The position numbers were made by a program, and so were the translations under genes. From Frankiaceae bacterium (GTDB taxonomy: Bacteria; Actinomycetota; Actinomycetes; Mycobacteriales; SCTD01), in NCBI GenBank assembly GCA_947479995.1, contig CANKBT010000039.1:1-14429 (forward strand): a stretch of DNA of 14,429 nt, in the 5' to 3' direction. This document shows, piece after piece, positions 7,147-12,603 of this stretch. The notes beneath the pieces were generated by a model that made no database searches, was not told the origin of the DNA, and saw nothing but the letters and a program-made list of their open reading frames with translations. Every line of letters starts with the position of its first letter. Position 1 is the first letter of the stretch.

Positions 7147-8081
7147 CCGGCGGCAGCCCGCTGCAGGACGGCCAGCCAGTCGTCGGCGAAGCGCCCGATG
7201 CCGAAGCGCTCGGCCGCGGTGCGCTTGGCCCCGCGGGACAGCTCGGCCGCCTCGTCGCGGTCCTCGAGCAGCCGCCGGACGTGGCCGGCGAGCCGGTCGA
7301 CGTCGGTCTCGACGTAGCCGTTGACGCCGTTCTCCACCGCCGTGGCCATTTCGGTGGTGGCGAGCCCGACGACGGGCAGCCCGAGCGCCATGGCCTCGCA
7401 CACCGCCAGCCCGAGCGAGGTGTAGCGGATCGGGTTGACGAAGCAGCGGTACGACGGCAGCAGCCGGTGCAGGTCGGCCAGCCGCACGTCGCCCAGCCAG
7501 TCGGCCTCCCCCTCGCCGCCCATGCCCGCGAGGTCGACCGGCACCTGCGCGGCCACCCGGTCGAACACGTCGGGCCCCAGCCGCCGCCCGCGGGTGCGCA
7601 GGTTGTTGACGACGGTGACGGCCCGCTCGCGCTCGCCGGTCCACGGCAGGTCCGGCACGTCGACGCCGTGCTCGACGACCGCGTGCGGGGTGGCGCCGCT
7701 GTCCCACATGAGGGCGTTGAAGTGCGTGACGTGGACGAGCAGGGCGCGCTCGTCCTGCACGGGGTGCAGCGCGTCGTTCGGCCAGCCGCGCGGCGGGTCG
7801 TGCTCGACGTGCACGGCGGGCAGGTCGTGGACGCGGTCGCCGAGCAGCGCGTGCCGGTCGTGCTCCCAGTTGGCGACGCTCTGGGTCAGCACGACGTCCA
7901 CGTCGGCGTCGCGCACCTCGTCGGCGTCGACCTCGACCACGGTGTCGGGCCACGTGAAGGTCTCGCCCCGGCCGCCGTAGCCCGCGGGCCGCCCCGGCTT
8001 GACCGGCAGCACCCAGGTCACCGGCACGTGGCTCAGGTACTGTAGGTAGGAGCCGTGGACGTGCCACGTGAGGATCCGCAC
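7143..8081 (-). CDS. GT4-like glycosyltransferase, first gene of the heptose operon
   Basis: The 312-residue protein is shorter than a usual GT-B enzyme. It begins MRILTWHVHGSYLQ and LPVKPGRPAGYGGRGETFTW (25-44 region), a pattern I associate with an actinobacterial family found beside heptose genes; I cannot verify that here. The C-terminal half looks like a GT4 donor domain: NNLRTRGRRLG (159-169), then RYTSLGLAVCEAMALGLPVVG (219-239) with E229 in place of the second glutamate of E-x7-E. NGVNGYV (251-257) resembles the usual G-x-x-G-x-L tail. No membrane segment or signal peptide is visible. The GTG start has GGAGG 8 bases upstream and is the most 5' minus-strand gene after the divergent gap, so the operon should begin here. 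Substrates are unknown. Confidence 0.8.
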   Translation of the reverse strand: MRILTWHVHGSYLQYLSHVPVTWVLPVKPGRPAGYGGRGETFTWPDTVVEVDADEVRDADVDVVLTQSVANWEHDRHALLGDRVHDLPAVHVEHDPPRGWPNDALHPVQDERALLVHVTHFNALMWDSGATPHAVVEHGVDVPDLPWTGERERAVTVVNNLRTRGRRLGPDVFDRVAAQVPVDLAGMGGEGEADWLGDVRLADLHRLLPSYRCFVNPIRYTSLGLAVCEAMALGLPVVGLATTEMATAVENGVNGYVETDVDRLAGHVRRLLEDRDEAAELSRGAKRTAAERFGIGRFADDWLAVLQRAAAG

Positions 8082-8176
8082 GCGGCGCCCCTCCCCGCGC
8101 GCCGCCGCTCCATGCCGAAGATCGTCGACTTCTCCTCGCGACGTTGACGACGCCCCGCACGGGGTAGCGGCGCTGC
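8082..8176. other. Divergent intergenic region between heptose operon and aldehyde dehydrogenase gene
   Basis: These 95 bases separate two divergently transcribed units, so both promoters should lie here unless the operon starts inside a neighbouring gene. I see no clear -10 hexamer on the minus strand for the operon. A CCCC-GCAC-GGGG hairpin-like element (8153-8164) is present. No good operator palindrome for a regulator is apparent, and no regulator gene is adjacent. Confidence 0.5.
8144..8170 (+). promoter_or_regulatory. Weak candidate promoter of the aldehyde dehydrogenase gene
   Basis: TTGACG at 8144-8149 is a good -35 match. TAGCGG at 8165-8170 is a poor -10 match lacking the final T, after a short 15-base spacer. 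The -10 would sit 6 bases before the ATG, the spacing of leaderless actinobacterial transcripts, and no Shine-Dalgarno sequence precedes the ATG. The leaderless geometry is suggestive, but the hexamers are weak. Confidence 0.25.
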
Positions 8177-9607
8177 ATGACCGCGACCCTGTCCCCGCCC
8201 GCCGACGCCCTCTCCCCCGCCGACGTCCTGGAGGTGCACGACCCCGCCACCGGCGAGGTGGTCGGCACCGTGCCGGTCGCGGGCGAGCAGGAGGTGGCGG
8301 ACGCCGTCGCCCGGGCCGTCGCGGCCGCTCCCGGCTGGGCGCGCACCTCCCCCGGCGACCGCGCGGCGCTGCTCAAGGCCGGCGCGCGCCGGCTGCGCGC
8401 CCGCGTCGACGAGATCGCCGAGGTGCAGAGCCGCGAGGGCGGCAAGCCGCTCGGCGACAGCCGCGGCGGCGTCGAGGCCGGCATCGGCACCCTGGAGCAG
8501 TACGCCGAGCTCGGCCCGCTGCACCGCGGGCGCTCGCTGCAGGGCGGGTGGGGCGCGACCGACCTCGTCGTGCACGAGCCGCGCGGCGTGGTCGCCGTGC
8601 TGACGCCCTGGAACGACCCGGTGGCGATCGTGCTGCAGGGCGCGGCCGCGGCGCTCGCCGTCGGCGACGTCGTCGTGCTCAAGCCCAGCGAGCGCACCCC
8701 CCTCTGCGGCCAGCTCGTCGCCGAGGTGCTCGGCGAGGACCTGCCGCCCGGCGTGCTGCAGGTGCTGCACGGCGACGGCCGCACCGGCGCCGCGCTCGCC
8801 GCCTCGCCGGACGTCGACGTCGTCTACCACGTCGGGTCGTCCGTGACCGGCCGCGCGATCGCCGAGGTCTGCGCCCGCACCGGCGCGCACGCCGTGCTCG
8901 AGGGCGGCGGCAAGGACCCGTGCGTCGTCGACGCCGGCGTCGACCCGGTCTGGGCCGCCGAGCAGGTCGCGATGGGCGCCTTCGCCAACGCCGGCCAGAT
9001 CTGCGTGTCGGTCGAGCGGGTCTACGTGCACGCCGACGTCGCCGAGCCGTTCCTGCAGGCGCTCGTCGCGCAGGCCGAGAGCCGCCGGCTCGGCGGCTGG
9101 GACGACCCGGCCACCACCATGGGCCCGATGGTCGACCGCACCCAGCGCGGCGTCGTCGAGGCGCACGTCGCCGACGCCGTGCGCCAGGGGGCCACCGTGC
9201 TCGCCGGCGGCGTCACCCCCGAGGGCCCCGGCGCCTTCTACCCGGCCACCGTGCTCACCGGCTGCACCGACGACATGGCGGTCGTGCGCGAGGAGACCTT
9301 CGGCCCGGTCGCCGCGGTCGCCGTCGTCGACAGCTTCGACGCGGCGCTCGAGGCGGCCAAGCGCTCGGCGTACGGCCTGGCCGGCACGGTGCTCACGGCC
9401 GACATGGAGCACGCCCAGCGGGCGGTGCGCGAGCTGCCGGTCGGCACGGTCAAGGTCAACGCCGTCTTCGGCGGCGCGCCCGGCGGCGCGGCGCACCCGG
9501 GCCCCGGCTCGGGCCAGGGCCTGGGCTACGGCCCGGAGCTGCTCGACGAGCTGACGCGCTGCAAGGTCGTGCACTGGGAGCCGGCGCCCCGCCCGGCCGC
9601 CGGCTGA
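8177..9607 (+). CDS. NAD(P)+-dependent aldehyde dehydrogenase family protein
   Basis: The 476-residue protein is a full-length ALDH. PWN (144-146) holds the oxyanion asparagine, KPSERTP (169-175) holds the cofactor lysine, and a VGSSVTGRAIAE stretch (219-230) forms the cofactor-binding helix region. E242 is the general base in EGGGK, where most families have ELGGK. C276 in NAGQIC is the catalytic thiol, and EETFGPV (372-378) is the conserved cofactor-ribose motif. The reaction is oxidation of an aldehyde to the acid, or of a semialdehyde; the substrate cannot be assigned. It is the only plus-strand gene, divergent from the heptose operon and convergent with yraN, so a link to the glycan pathway is not implied. 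The ATG is preceded by no Shine-Dalgarno sequence and may start a leaderless mRNA. Confidence 0.92.
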   Translation: MTATLSPPADALSPADVLEVHDPATGEVVGTVPVAGEQEVADAVARAVAAAPGWARTSPGDRAALLKAGARRLRARVDEIAEVQSREGGKPLGDSRGGVEAGIGTLEQYAELGPLHRGRSLQGGWGATDLVVHEPRGVVAVLTPWNDPVAIVLQGAAAALAVGDVVVLKPSERTPLCGQLVAEVLGEDLPPGVLQVLHGDGRTGAALAASPDVDVVYHVGSSVTGRAIAEVCARTGAHAVLEGGGKDPCVVDAGVDPVWAAEQVAMGAFANAGQICVSVERVYVHADVAEPFLQALVAQAESRRLGGWDDPATTMGPMVDRTQRGVVEAHVADAVRQGATVLAGGVTPEGPGAFYPATVLTGCTDDMAVVREETFGPVAAVAVVDSFDAALEAAKRSAYGLAGTVLTADMEHAQRAVRELPVGTVKVNAVFGGAPGGAAHPGPGSGQGLGYGPELLDELTRCKVVHWEPAPRPAAG

Positions 9608-9620
9608 CCGCCCCGCACCT

Positions 9621-9654
9621 GCCGCCCCGGGGCGGCCCGCGCGGGCGGGCCGCC
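9621..9654. terminator. Bidirectional terminator-like overlapping hairpins between ALDH and yraN
   Basis: Two perfect inverted repeats overlap. GCCGCCCCGGGGCGGC (9621-9636) is a 16-base palindrome. GGCGGCCC (9631-9638) pairs with GGGCCGCC (9647-9654) around an 8-base loop. The left part begins 13 bases after the ALDH stop and the right arm ends at the base next to the yraN stop, so the structure serves the 3' ends of both convergent genes. There is no T-run, as is common in high-G+C actinobacteria. Confidence 0.6.
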
Positions 9655-10017
9655 TCAGAGCGCGCCCCTGAGGTGCGTCATGCGCACCGGCGCGCCCGCG
9701 ACCCGCACGACGGCGATGACGTCGAAGCGCAGCGCACGGGTGCCCGGCGGCCGGTGCTCGGCGAGCCACTGCCCGGCCAGCACCCGCAGCCGCTGCGCCT
9801 TGACCCGGCCGACGGCCTCGGCCGGGTGGCCGTAGCCGGTGCCGCTGCGCGTCTTGACCTCGACGAACACGACCGTGCCGTCGCCCTCGACGGCCACCAC
9901 GTCGAGCTCGCCGGAGCGCGTGCGCCAGTTGCGGGCGAGCACGCGGGCGCCGCCCGCCTCGAGGTGCTGCACGGCGAGGTCCTCGCCCCACCGCCCCAGC
10001 TCCGCCCGCGTCGTCAC
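9655..10017 (-). CDS. YraN/UPF0102 family nuclease-fold protein
   Basis: The 120-residue protein matches the UPF0102/YraN family in length and motifs. GRWGEDLAVQHLE is at 8-20, ARNWRTRSGELDVVAV at 28-43, and VVFVEVKTR at 49-57. K73 and QWLAEH follow, and LRFDVIAV is at 96-103. The E37/D39 and E53/K55 arrangement is that of a restriction-endonuclease-like (PD-(D/E)xK) fold; the biochemical role of the family is poorly defined. The GTG start puts the conserved GxxGE at the expected distance from the N terminus. In actinobacteria yraN usually follows rnhB and the DUF2469 gene and precedes comM-dprA (my knowledge, not visible here). Here a convergent ALDH gene follows instead of comM. It is separated from the upstream hypothetical gene by 106 bases with hairpins and a short direct repeat, so it may have its own promoter. 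Confidence 0.9.
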   Translation of the reverse strand: MTTRAELGRWGEDLAVQHLEAGGARVLARNWRTRSGELDVVAVEGDGTVVFVEVKTRSGTGYGHPAEAVGRVKAQRLRVLAGQWLAEHRPPGTRALRFDVIAVVRVAGAPVRMTHLRGAL

Positions 10018-10053
10018 GCCCCGACGGTGCCGCCCAGCGCCCGGGCGCCGCGG

Positions 10054-10068
10054 GCCGCCCCGGGCGGC
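10054..10068. repeat. Perfect inverted repeat upstream of yraN
   Basis: GCCGCCC (10054-10060) and GGGCGGC (10062-10068) are perfect inverted copies around a single C. It lies between the hypothetical gene and yraN. It could be an operator or the second half of a termination region. With no spacer to form a loop, a protein-binding palindrome is as likely as a hairpin, and chance is possible at this base composition. Confidence 0.4.
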
Positions 10069-10095
10069 TGTGGACGGGCGCGCCGCTGTGGACGG
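10068..10095. repeat. Direct repeat CTGTGGACGG, two copies
   Basis: CTGTGGACGG occurs at 10068-10077 and 10086-10095, 18 bases apart start to start, each preceded by a GC-rich GCNG-type flank. The core TGTGGACGG matches 7 of 9 positions of a reverse-oriented DnaA box (TGTGGACAA), but the two mismatches sit in conserved A positions. Function unknown. Confidence 0.5.
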
Positions 10096-10110
10096 CCCCC
10101 TCGACGGGGG
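10096..10110 (-). terminator. Candidate terminator hairpin after the hypothetical gene
   Basis: CCCCC (10096-10100) and GGGGG (10106-10110) flank a 5-base loop, 13 bases beyond the TAG stop of the hypothetical gene on the minus strand. The stem is short but pure G-C. It supports the view that yraN is not simply co-transcribed with the gene before it. Confidence 0.35.
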
Positions 10111-10123
10111 ACGGCGGCGCCGC

Positions 10124-10591
10124 CTAGGGCCGCGCGCCCCGCACGACGGTCTGCTGCTCGCTGGTGCCCTCGGCGCTCTGCGAGGCCGGCACGGCGACGC
10201 CCTGGCTCTCGCCGGGCACCGGCCGGGTGCCGCCGGGCTGCATGGCGCGCTCGCCGGCCGACGGGTCGGTGCCGACGTGCTCGGCCGGGTCGGTCGACGG
10301 CGCCCGGCTGACGCTCTCGGACGACGGGTGAGACGGGTGCGACGGCTGGCGCCCCGCGGCCGGGTGCGACGGGGCCTGCGGGTCGGCCGCGCCGACGTTC
10401 ATCGACGACAGGTCCGGCGCCTCGCGCTCGGCGCGAGGGTCGGCCTCGTGCTCGACGGTCGCCTCGGGCTCGGCCTTGCCCTGGTTGGTGTCGGGCGAGC
10501 CCTGGCCCCCCGGCTCCGTGCGGCCCTCGAGCGTCACGGGGCCCTCGCCCCGGGTGTCCTGCGGCTGGCTGGCGTCCCCGGCTGTGGTCAT
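10124..10591 (-). CDS. Hypothetical protein, low-complexity and probably disordered
   Basis: I do not recognise this 155-residue protein. It contains no F, W, Y, I or C, only two L and one K. It is rich in A, G, P, S, E, Q and T, with a histidine-proline stretch SHPAAGRQPSHPSHPSS (about 75-91). No signal peptide, membrane helix or domain is visible, so intrinsic disorder is expected. This frame has strong G/C preference at third positions and a composition much less arginine-rich than the competing frame (10014-10613), which supports it as the coding one. No Shine-Dalgarno sequence precedes the ATG. It sits between the DUF2469 gene and yraN, flanked by hairpins on both sides, so it appears to be a separate unit inserted in a conserved gene block. 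Confidence 0.6.
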   Translation of the reverse strand: MTTAGDASQPQDTRGEGPVTLEGRTEPGGQGSPDTNQGKAEPEATVEHEADPRAEREAPDLSSMNVGAADPQAPSHPAAGRQPSHPSHPSSESVSRAPSTDPAEHVGTDPSAGERAMQPGGTRPVPGESQGVAVPASQSAEGTSEQQTVVRGARP

Positions 10592-10612
10592 GACGGGCGC
10601 GTACCCGCCGCA

Positions 10613-10633
10613 CCGGCCCGGGAAGCGGGCCGG
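10613..10633 (-). terminator. Terminator hairpin after the DUF2469 gene
   Basis: CCGGCCCG (10613-10620) and CGGGCCGG (10626-10633) are perfect 8-base arms with a GGAAG loop. The hairpin begins one base after the DUF2469 stop and ends 21 bases before the ATG of the hypothetical gene. It probably terminates the lepB-DUF2469 transcript. No T-run is seen. Confidence 0.55.
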
Positions 10634-10634
10634 G

Positions 10635-10943
10635 TCAGCCGTTCGGCAGCTCGAGGTCGGGCTTCTCGAGCTTCTCGACGTTGACGTCCTTGAAGGTCAG
10701 CACCCGCACCGACTTCACGAACCGCGCCGGGCGGTACATGTCCCACACCCAGGCGTCGCCGAGCGTGAGCTCGAACCACACCTCGCCGTCGCTGCTGCGC
10801 GGCTGCACGTCGACGCTGTTGGCGAGGTAGAAGCGGCGCTCGGTCTCGACGACGTAGTCGAACTGCCGGACGATGTCGCGGTACTCCCGGTAGAGCTGCA
10901 GCTCCATCTCGGTCTCGTACTTCTCGAGGTCCTCGGCGGACAT
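10635..10943 (-). CDS. DUF2469 family protein
   Basis: The 102-residue protein is a near-consensus DUF2469 member. It begins MSAEDLEKYETEMELQLYRE and contains VVETERRFYLAN (31-42), DAWVWDMYRPARFVK (63-77) and VLTFKDVNVEKLEKPDLELP (81-100). The family is small, highly conserved and, to my knowledge, confined to Actinomycetota, where it lies next to rnhB; its function is unknown. The sequence is acidic, with no membrane segment. The ATG shares one base with the RNase HII stop (TGATG), so the two are translationally coupled. The protein is the clearest taxonomic marker in the window. Confidence 0.95.
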   Translation of the reverse strand: MSAEDLEKYETEMELQLYREYRDIVRQFDYVVETERRFYLANSVDVQPRSSDGEVWFELTLGDAWVWDMYRPARFVKSVRVLTFKDVNVEKLEKPDLELPNG

Positions 10944-11632
10944 CAGGCGCTCGTCCTCACCGGTGCGGTCGGCATCGGCCCAGTCTGCCGTACGCAGGCC
11001 CGGACGTTGACGTAGCTGAAGCGGTGCTCCGGGCACGGGCCGTGCGCGGCCATCGCCGCCTGGTGCTCGGGCGTGGAGTAGCCCTTGTGCACCTCGAAGC
11101 CGTACGCCGGGTGCTGGCGCGCCAGGTCGACCATGATCCGGTCGCGCGTCACCTTGGCGACGACCGAGGCGGCGGCGACGCACGCCGCCACCCGGTCGCC
11201 CTTCCACACCGCGAGCGTCGGCGCCGGCATGCCGGCGATCGGGAAGCCGTCGGTGAGCACGTACGACGGGCAGGGGTCGAGCCGGCCGACCGCCTGGCGC
11301 ATCGCGCGGACGTTCATGACGTGCAGGCCGCAGCGGTCGACCTCCTGCGGCGGCACGACCACCACCTCCACGCCGAGGGCGCGCTCCAGCACCTCGTCGT
11401 ACGCCCGCTCGCGCGCCCGCTCGGTGAGCAGCTTGCTGTCGGCCAGGCCCGGGACCTCGCCGCGGCGCCCCTCGGGCAGCACGACCGCCGCGACGACCAG
11501 CGGGCCGGCGCACGCGCCGCGCCCGGCCTCGTCGGCGCCCGCGACGTGCCGGAACCCGGAGCGCTGCAGCACCCGCTCGAAGGCCCACAGGCCGTTCTCG
11601 GTGCGCACGACCGGCCGGGGCGCGCGGATCAC
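10943..11632 (-). CDS. rnhB: Ribonuclease HII
   Basis: The 229-residue protein is RNase HII, which cleaves the RNA strand of RNA-DNA hybrids and nicks at single ribonucleotides in DNA. The metal-binding acidic residues are visible: D34 and E35 in AGADEAGRGACAGPLV (31-46), D128 in YVLTDGF (124-130), and D164 in VVAKVTRDRIM (157-167). HPAYGFEVHKGYST (174-187) is the usual C-terminal signature, and the final PEHRFSYVNV is typical. The GTG start at 11632 overlaps the NUDIX stop as GTGA, and the homology begins soon after. The last base of its stop is the first base of the DUF2469 ATG. It belongs to the conserved lepB-rnhB-DUF2469 run. Confidence 0.96.
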   Translation of the reverse strand: MIRAPRPVVRTENGLWAFERVLQRSGFRHVAGADEAGRGACAGPLVVAAVVLPEGRRGEVPGLADSKLLTERARERAYDEVLERALGVEVVVVPPQEVDRCGLHVMNVRAMRQAVGRLDPCPSYVLTDGFPIAGMPAPTLAVWKGDRVAACVAAASVVAKVTRDRIMVDLARQHPAYGFEVHKGYSTPEHQAAMAAHGPCPEHRFSYVNVRACVRQTGPMPTAPVRTSA

Positions 11633-12102
11633 GGCCGCACCTGCGCGCCGCCGAGCACCCGGTCGAGCAGGTCGGGCAGCTCCGGCGGGAAGAGCACCTC
11701 GTCCGTGGCGCGCAGGGCGTCGGCGGTCCACCAGCGGTGCCCGACGACGCCGACGTCGACGTGCCCGTCGGGGCCGCTCGTGTCGAGCTCGTGCGCGTCG
11801 ACGCGCAGCAGGAAGTAGTGCTCGGACTGGAGGTAGTGGTCGCCGCCGAAGACGAAGTCGGTCGTGCGGGCGTGCACCGGCGCGCCGAGCGCTGCGGCGT
11901 CGACGCGCAGCCCGGTCTCCTCGAGCAGCTCGCGCGCGGCGGCCTGCGCGGGCTCCTCGCCCTCCTCGATGCCGCCGCCGGGCGTGAACCACCACAGCCC
12001 GCGCTCGGGGGTGCTCGGGTCGCCGCCGTGCAGCAGCAGCACGCGCGCGCGGGCGTCGACCAGCACCACCCGGGCGGCGCGTCGAGGGGTCGGCCCGGTC
12101 AC
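11629..12102 (-). CDS. NUDIX hydrolase (downstream tandem copy)
   Basis: The 157-residue protein has a complete NUDIX box G-x5-E-x7-R-E-U-x-E-E-x-G-U at 43-65 (G43, E49, R57-E58, E61-E62, G64). It would hydrolyse a nucleoside diphosphate linked to another group; the substrate is not predictable. Preceding WWFTPGGG (37-44) is usual for the family. The C-terminal RWWTADALRATDEVLFPPELPDLL region (123-146) closely resembles that of the neighbouring NUDIX protein, which points to duplication. The GTG start lies 9 bases after the stop of the other copy with no strong Shine-Dalgarno sequence, and its stop overlaps the rnhB start as GTGA. Confidence 0.92.
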   Translation of the reverse strand: MTGPTPRRAARVVLVDARARVLLLHGGDPSTPERGLWWFTPGGGIEEGEEPAQAAARELLEETGLRVDAAALGAPVHARTTDFVFGGDHYLQSEHYFLLRVDAHELDTSGPDGHVDVGVVGHRWWTADALRATDEVLFPPELPDLLDRVLGGAQVRP

Positions 12103-12111
12103 GCGCCCAGC

Positions 12112-12603
12112 CTAGGTCGGCGCGACGACGTCCCAGTCGTCGTACGGCTCGTCGACCCGCTCGCCCGCCAGCAGCCGCGGCAGCAGCGCCGGCAGCGAGC
12201 GCGGGAAGAAGCGGACCCCGGCGGTGCGGAGCTCCTCGGGCGCCCACCAGCGGGTGGCCAGGAAGGTCGCGCCCTCGTCGCGGCCGAGGTCGGTCGCCAC
12301 CACCTCGGGCGGCGCGGTCAGCCGGGCCAGCCGGCCCTGCTGCGTGCTCGACCAGCGCCGGCCGACCCACGTGTACGCGACGTCCTGCGTCCACTGCAGC
12401 GGCCCGACGACCTCGGGCGGCACGACGACGCCGGTCTCCTCGCGCACCTCGCGGACGCCGGCGAGCACCGGGTCCTCGCCCGGCTCGACGCCGCCGCCGG
12501 GCAGCTCCCACCAGCGCACGCCCGGCGCGCCCGGGTCGACGCAGTCGAGCAGGAGCAGCCGGCCGTCCGGGTCGAGCACGAGCAGCCGCGAGGAGGCCCT
12601 CAC
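12112..12603 (-). CDS. NUDIX hydrolase (upstream tandem copy)
   Basis: The 163-residue protein carries a full NUDIX box at 37-59 (G37, E43, R51-E52, E55-E56, G58) after WWELPGGG (31-38). The C-terminal RWWAPEELRTAGVRFFPRSLPALL (118-141) mirrors its neighbour, so the two genes are probably tandem paralogues that have diverged in the N-terminal and central parts. The GTG start at 12603 overlaps the lepB stop as GTGA and places the first beta strand (SSRLLVLDPDGRLLLLD) at the N terminus. The substrate is unknown. A housecleaning role on modified nucleotides or NDP-sugars is only a family-level possibility. Confidence 0.92.
   Translation of the reverse strand: MRASSRLLVLDPDGRLLLLDCVDPGAPGVRWWELPGGGVEPGEDPVLAGVREVREETGVVVPPEVVGPLQWTQDVAYTWVGRRWSSTQQGRLARLTAPPEVVATDLGRDEGATFLATRWWAPEELRTAGVRFFPRSLPALLPRLLAGERVDEPYDDWDVVAPT

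Noticed and set aside
8036..8113. Small ORF from the ATG at 8113 on the minus strand in the divergent gap
   Set aside because: About 26 codons, arginine-rich, out of frame with and overlapping the glycosyltransferase start; no conserved features.
10068..10095. DnaA boxes or a replication origin
   Set aside because: Each copy mismatches the box at two conserved positions, there are only two copies, and no dnaA, dnaN or AT-rich region is nearby.
10014..10613. Alternative 199-codon minus-strand frame over the hypothetical gene
   Set aside because: It is arginine-rich and of the composition expected from an out-of-frame reading; the 10124-10591 frame has better codon use and amino-acid composition.
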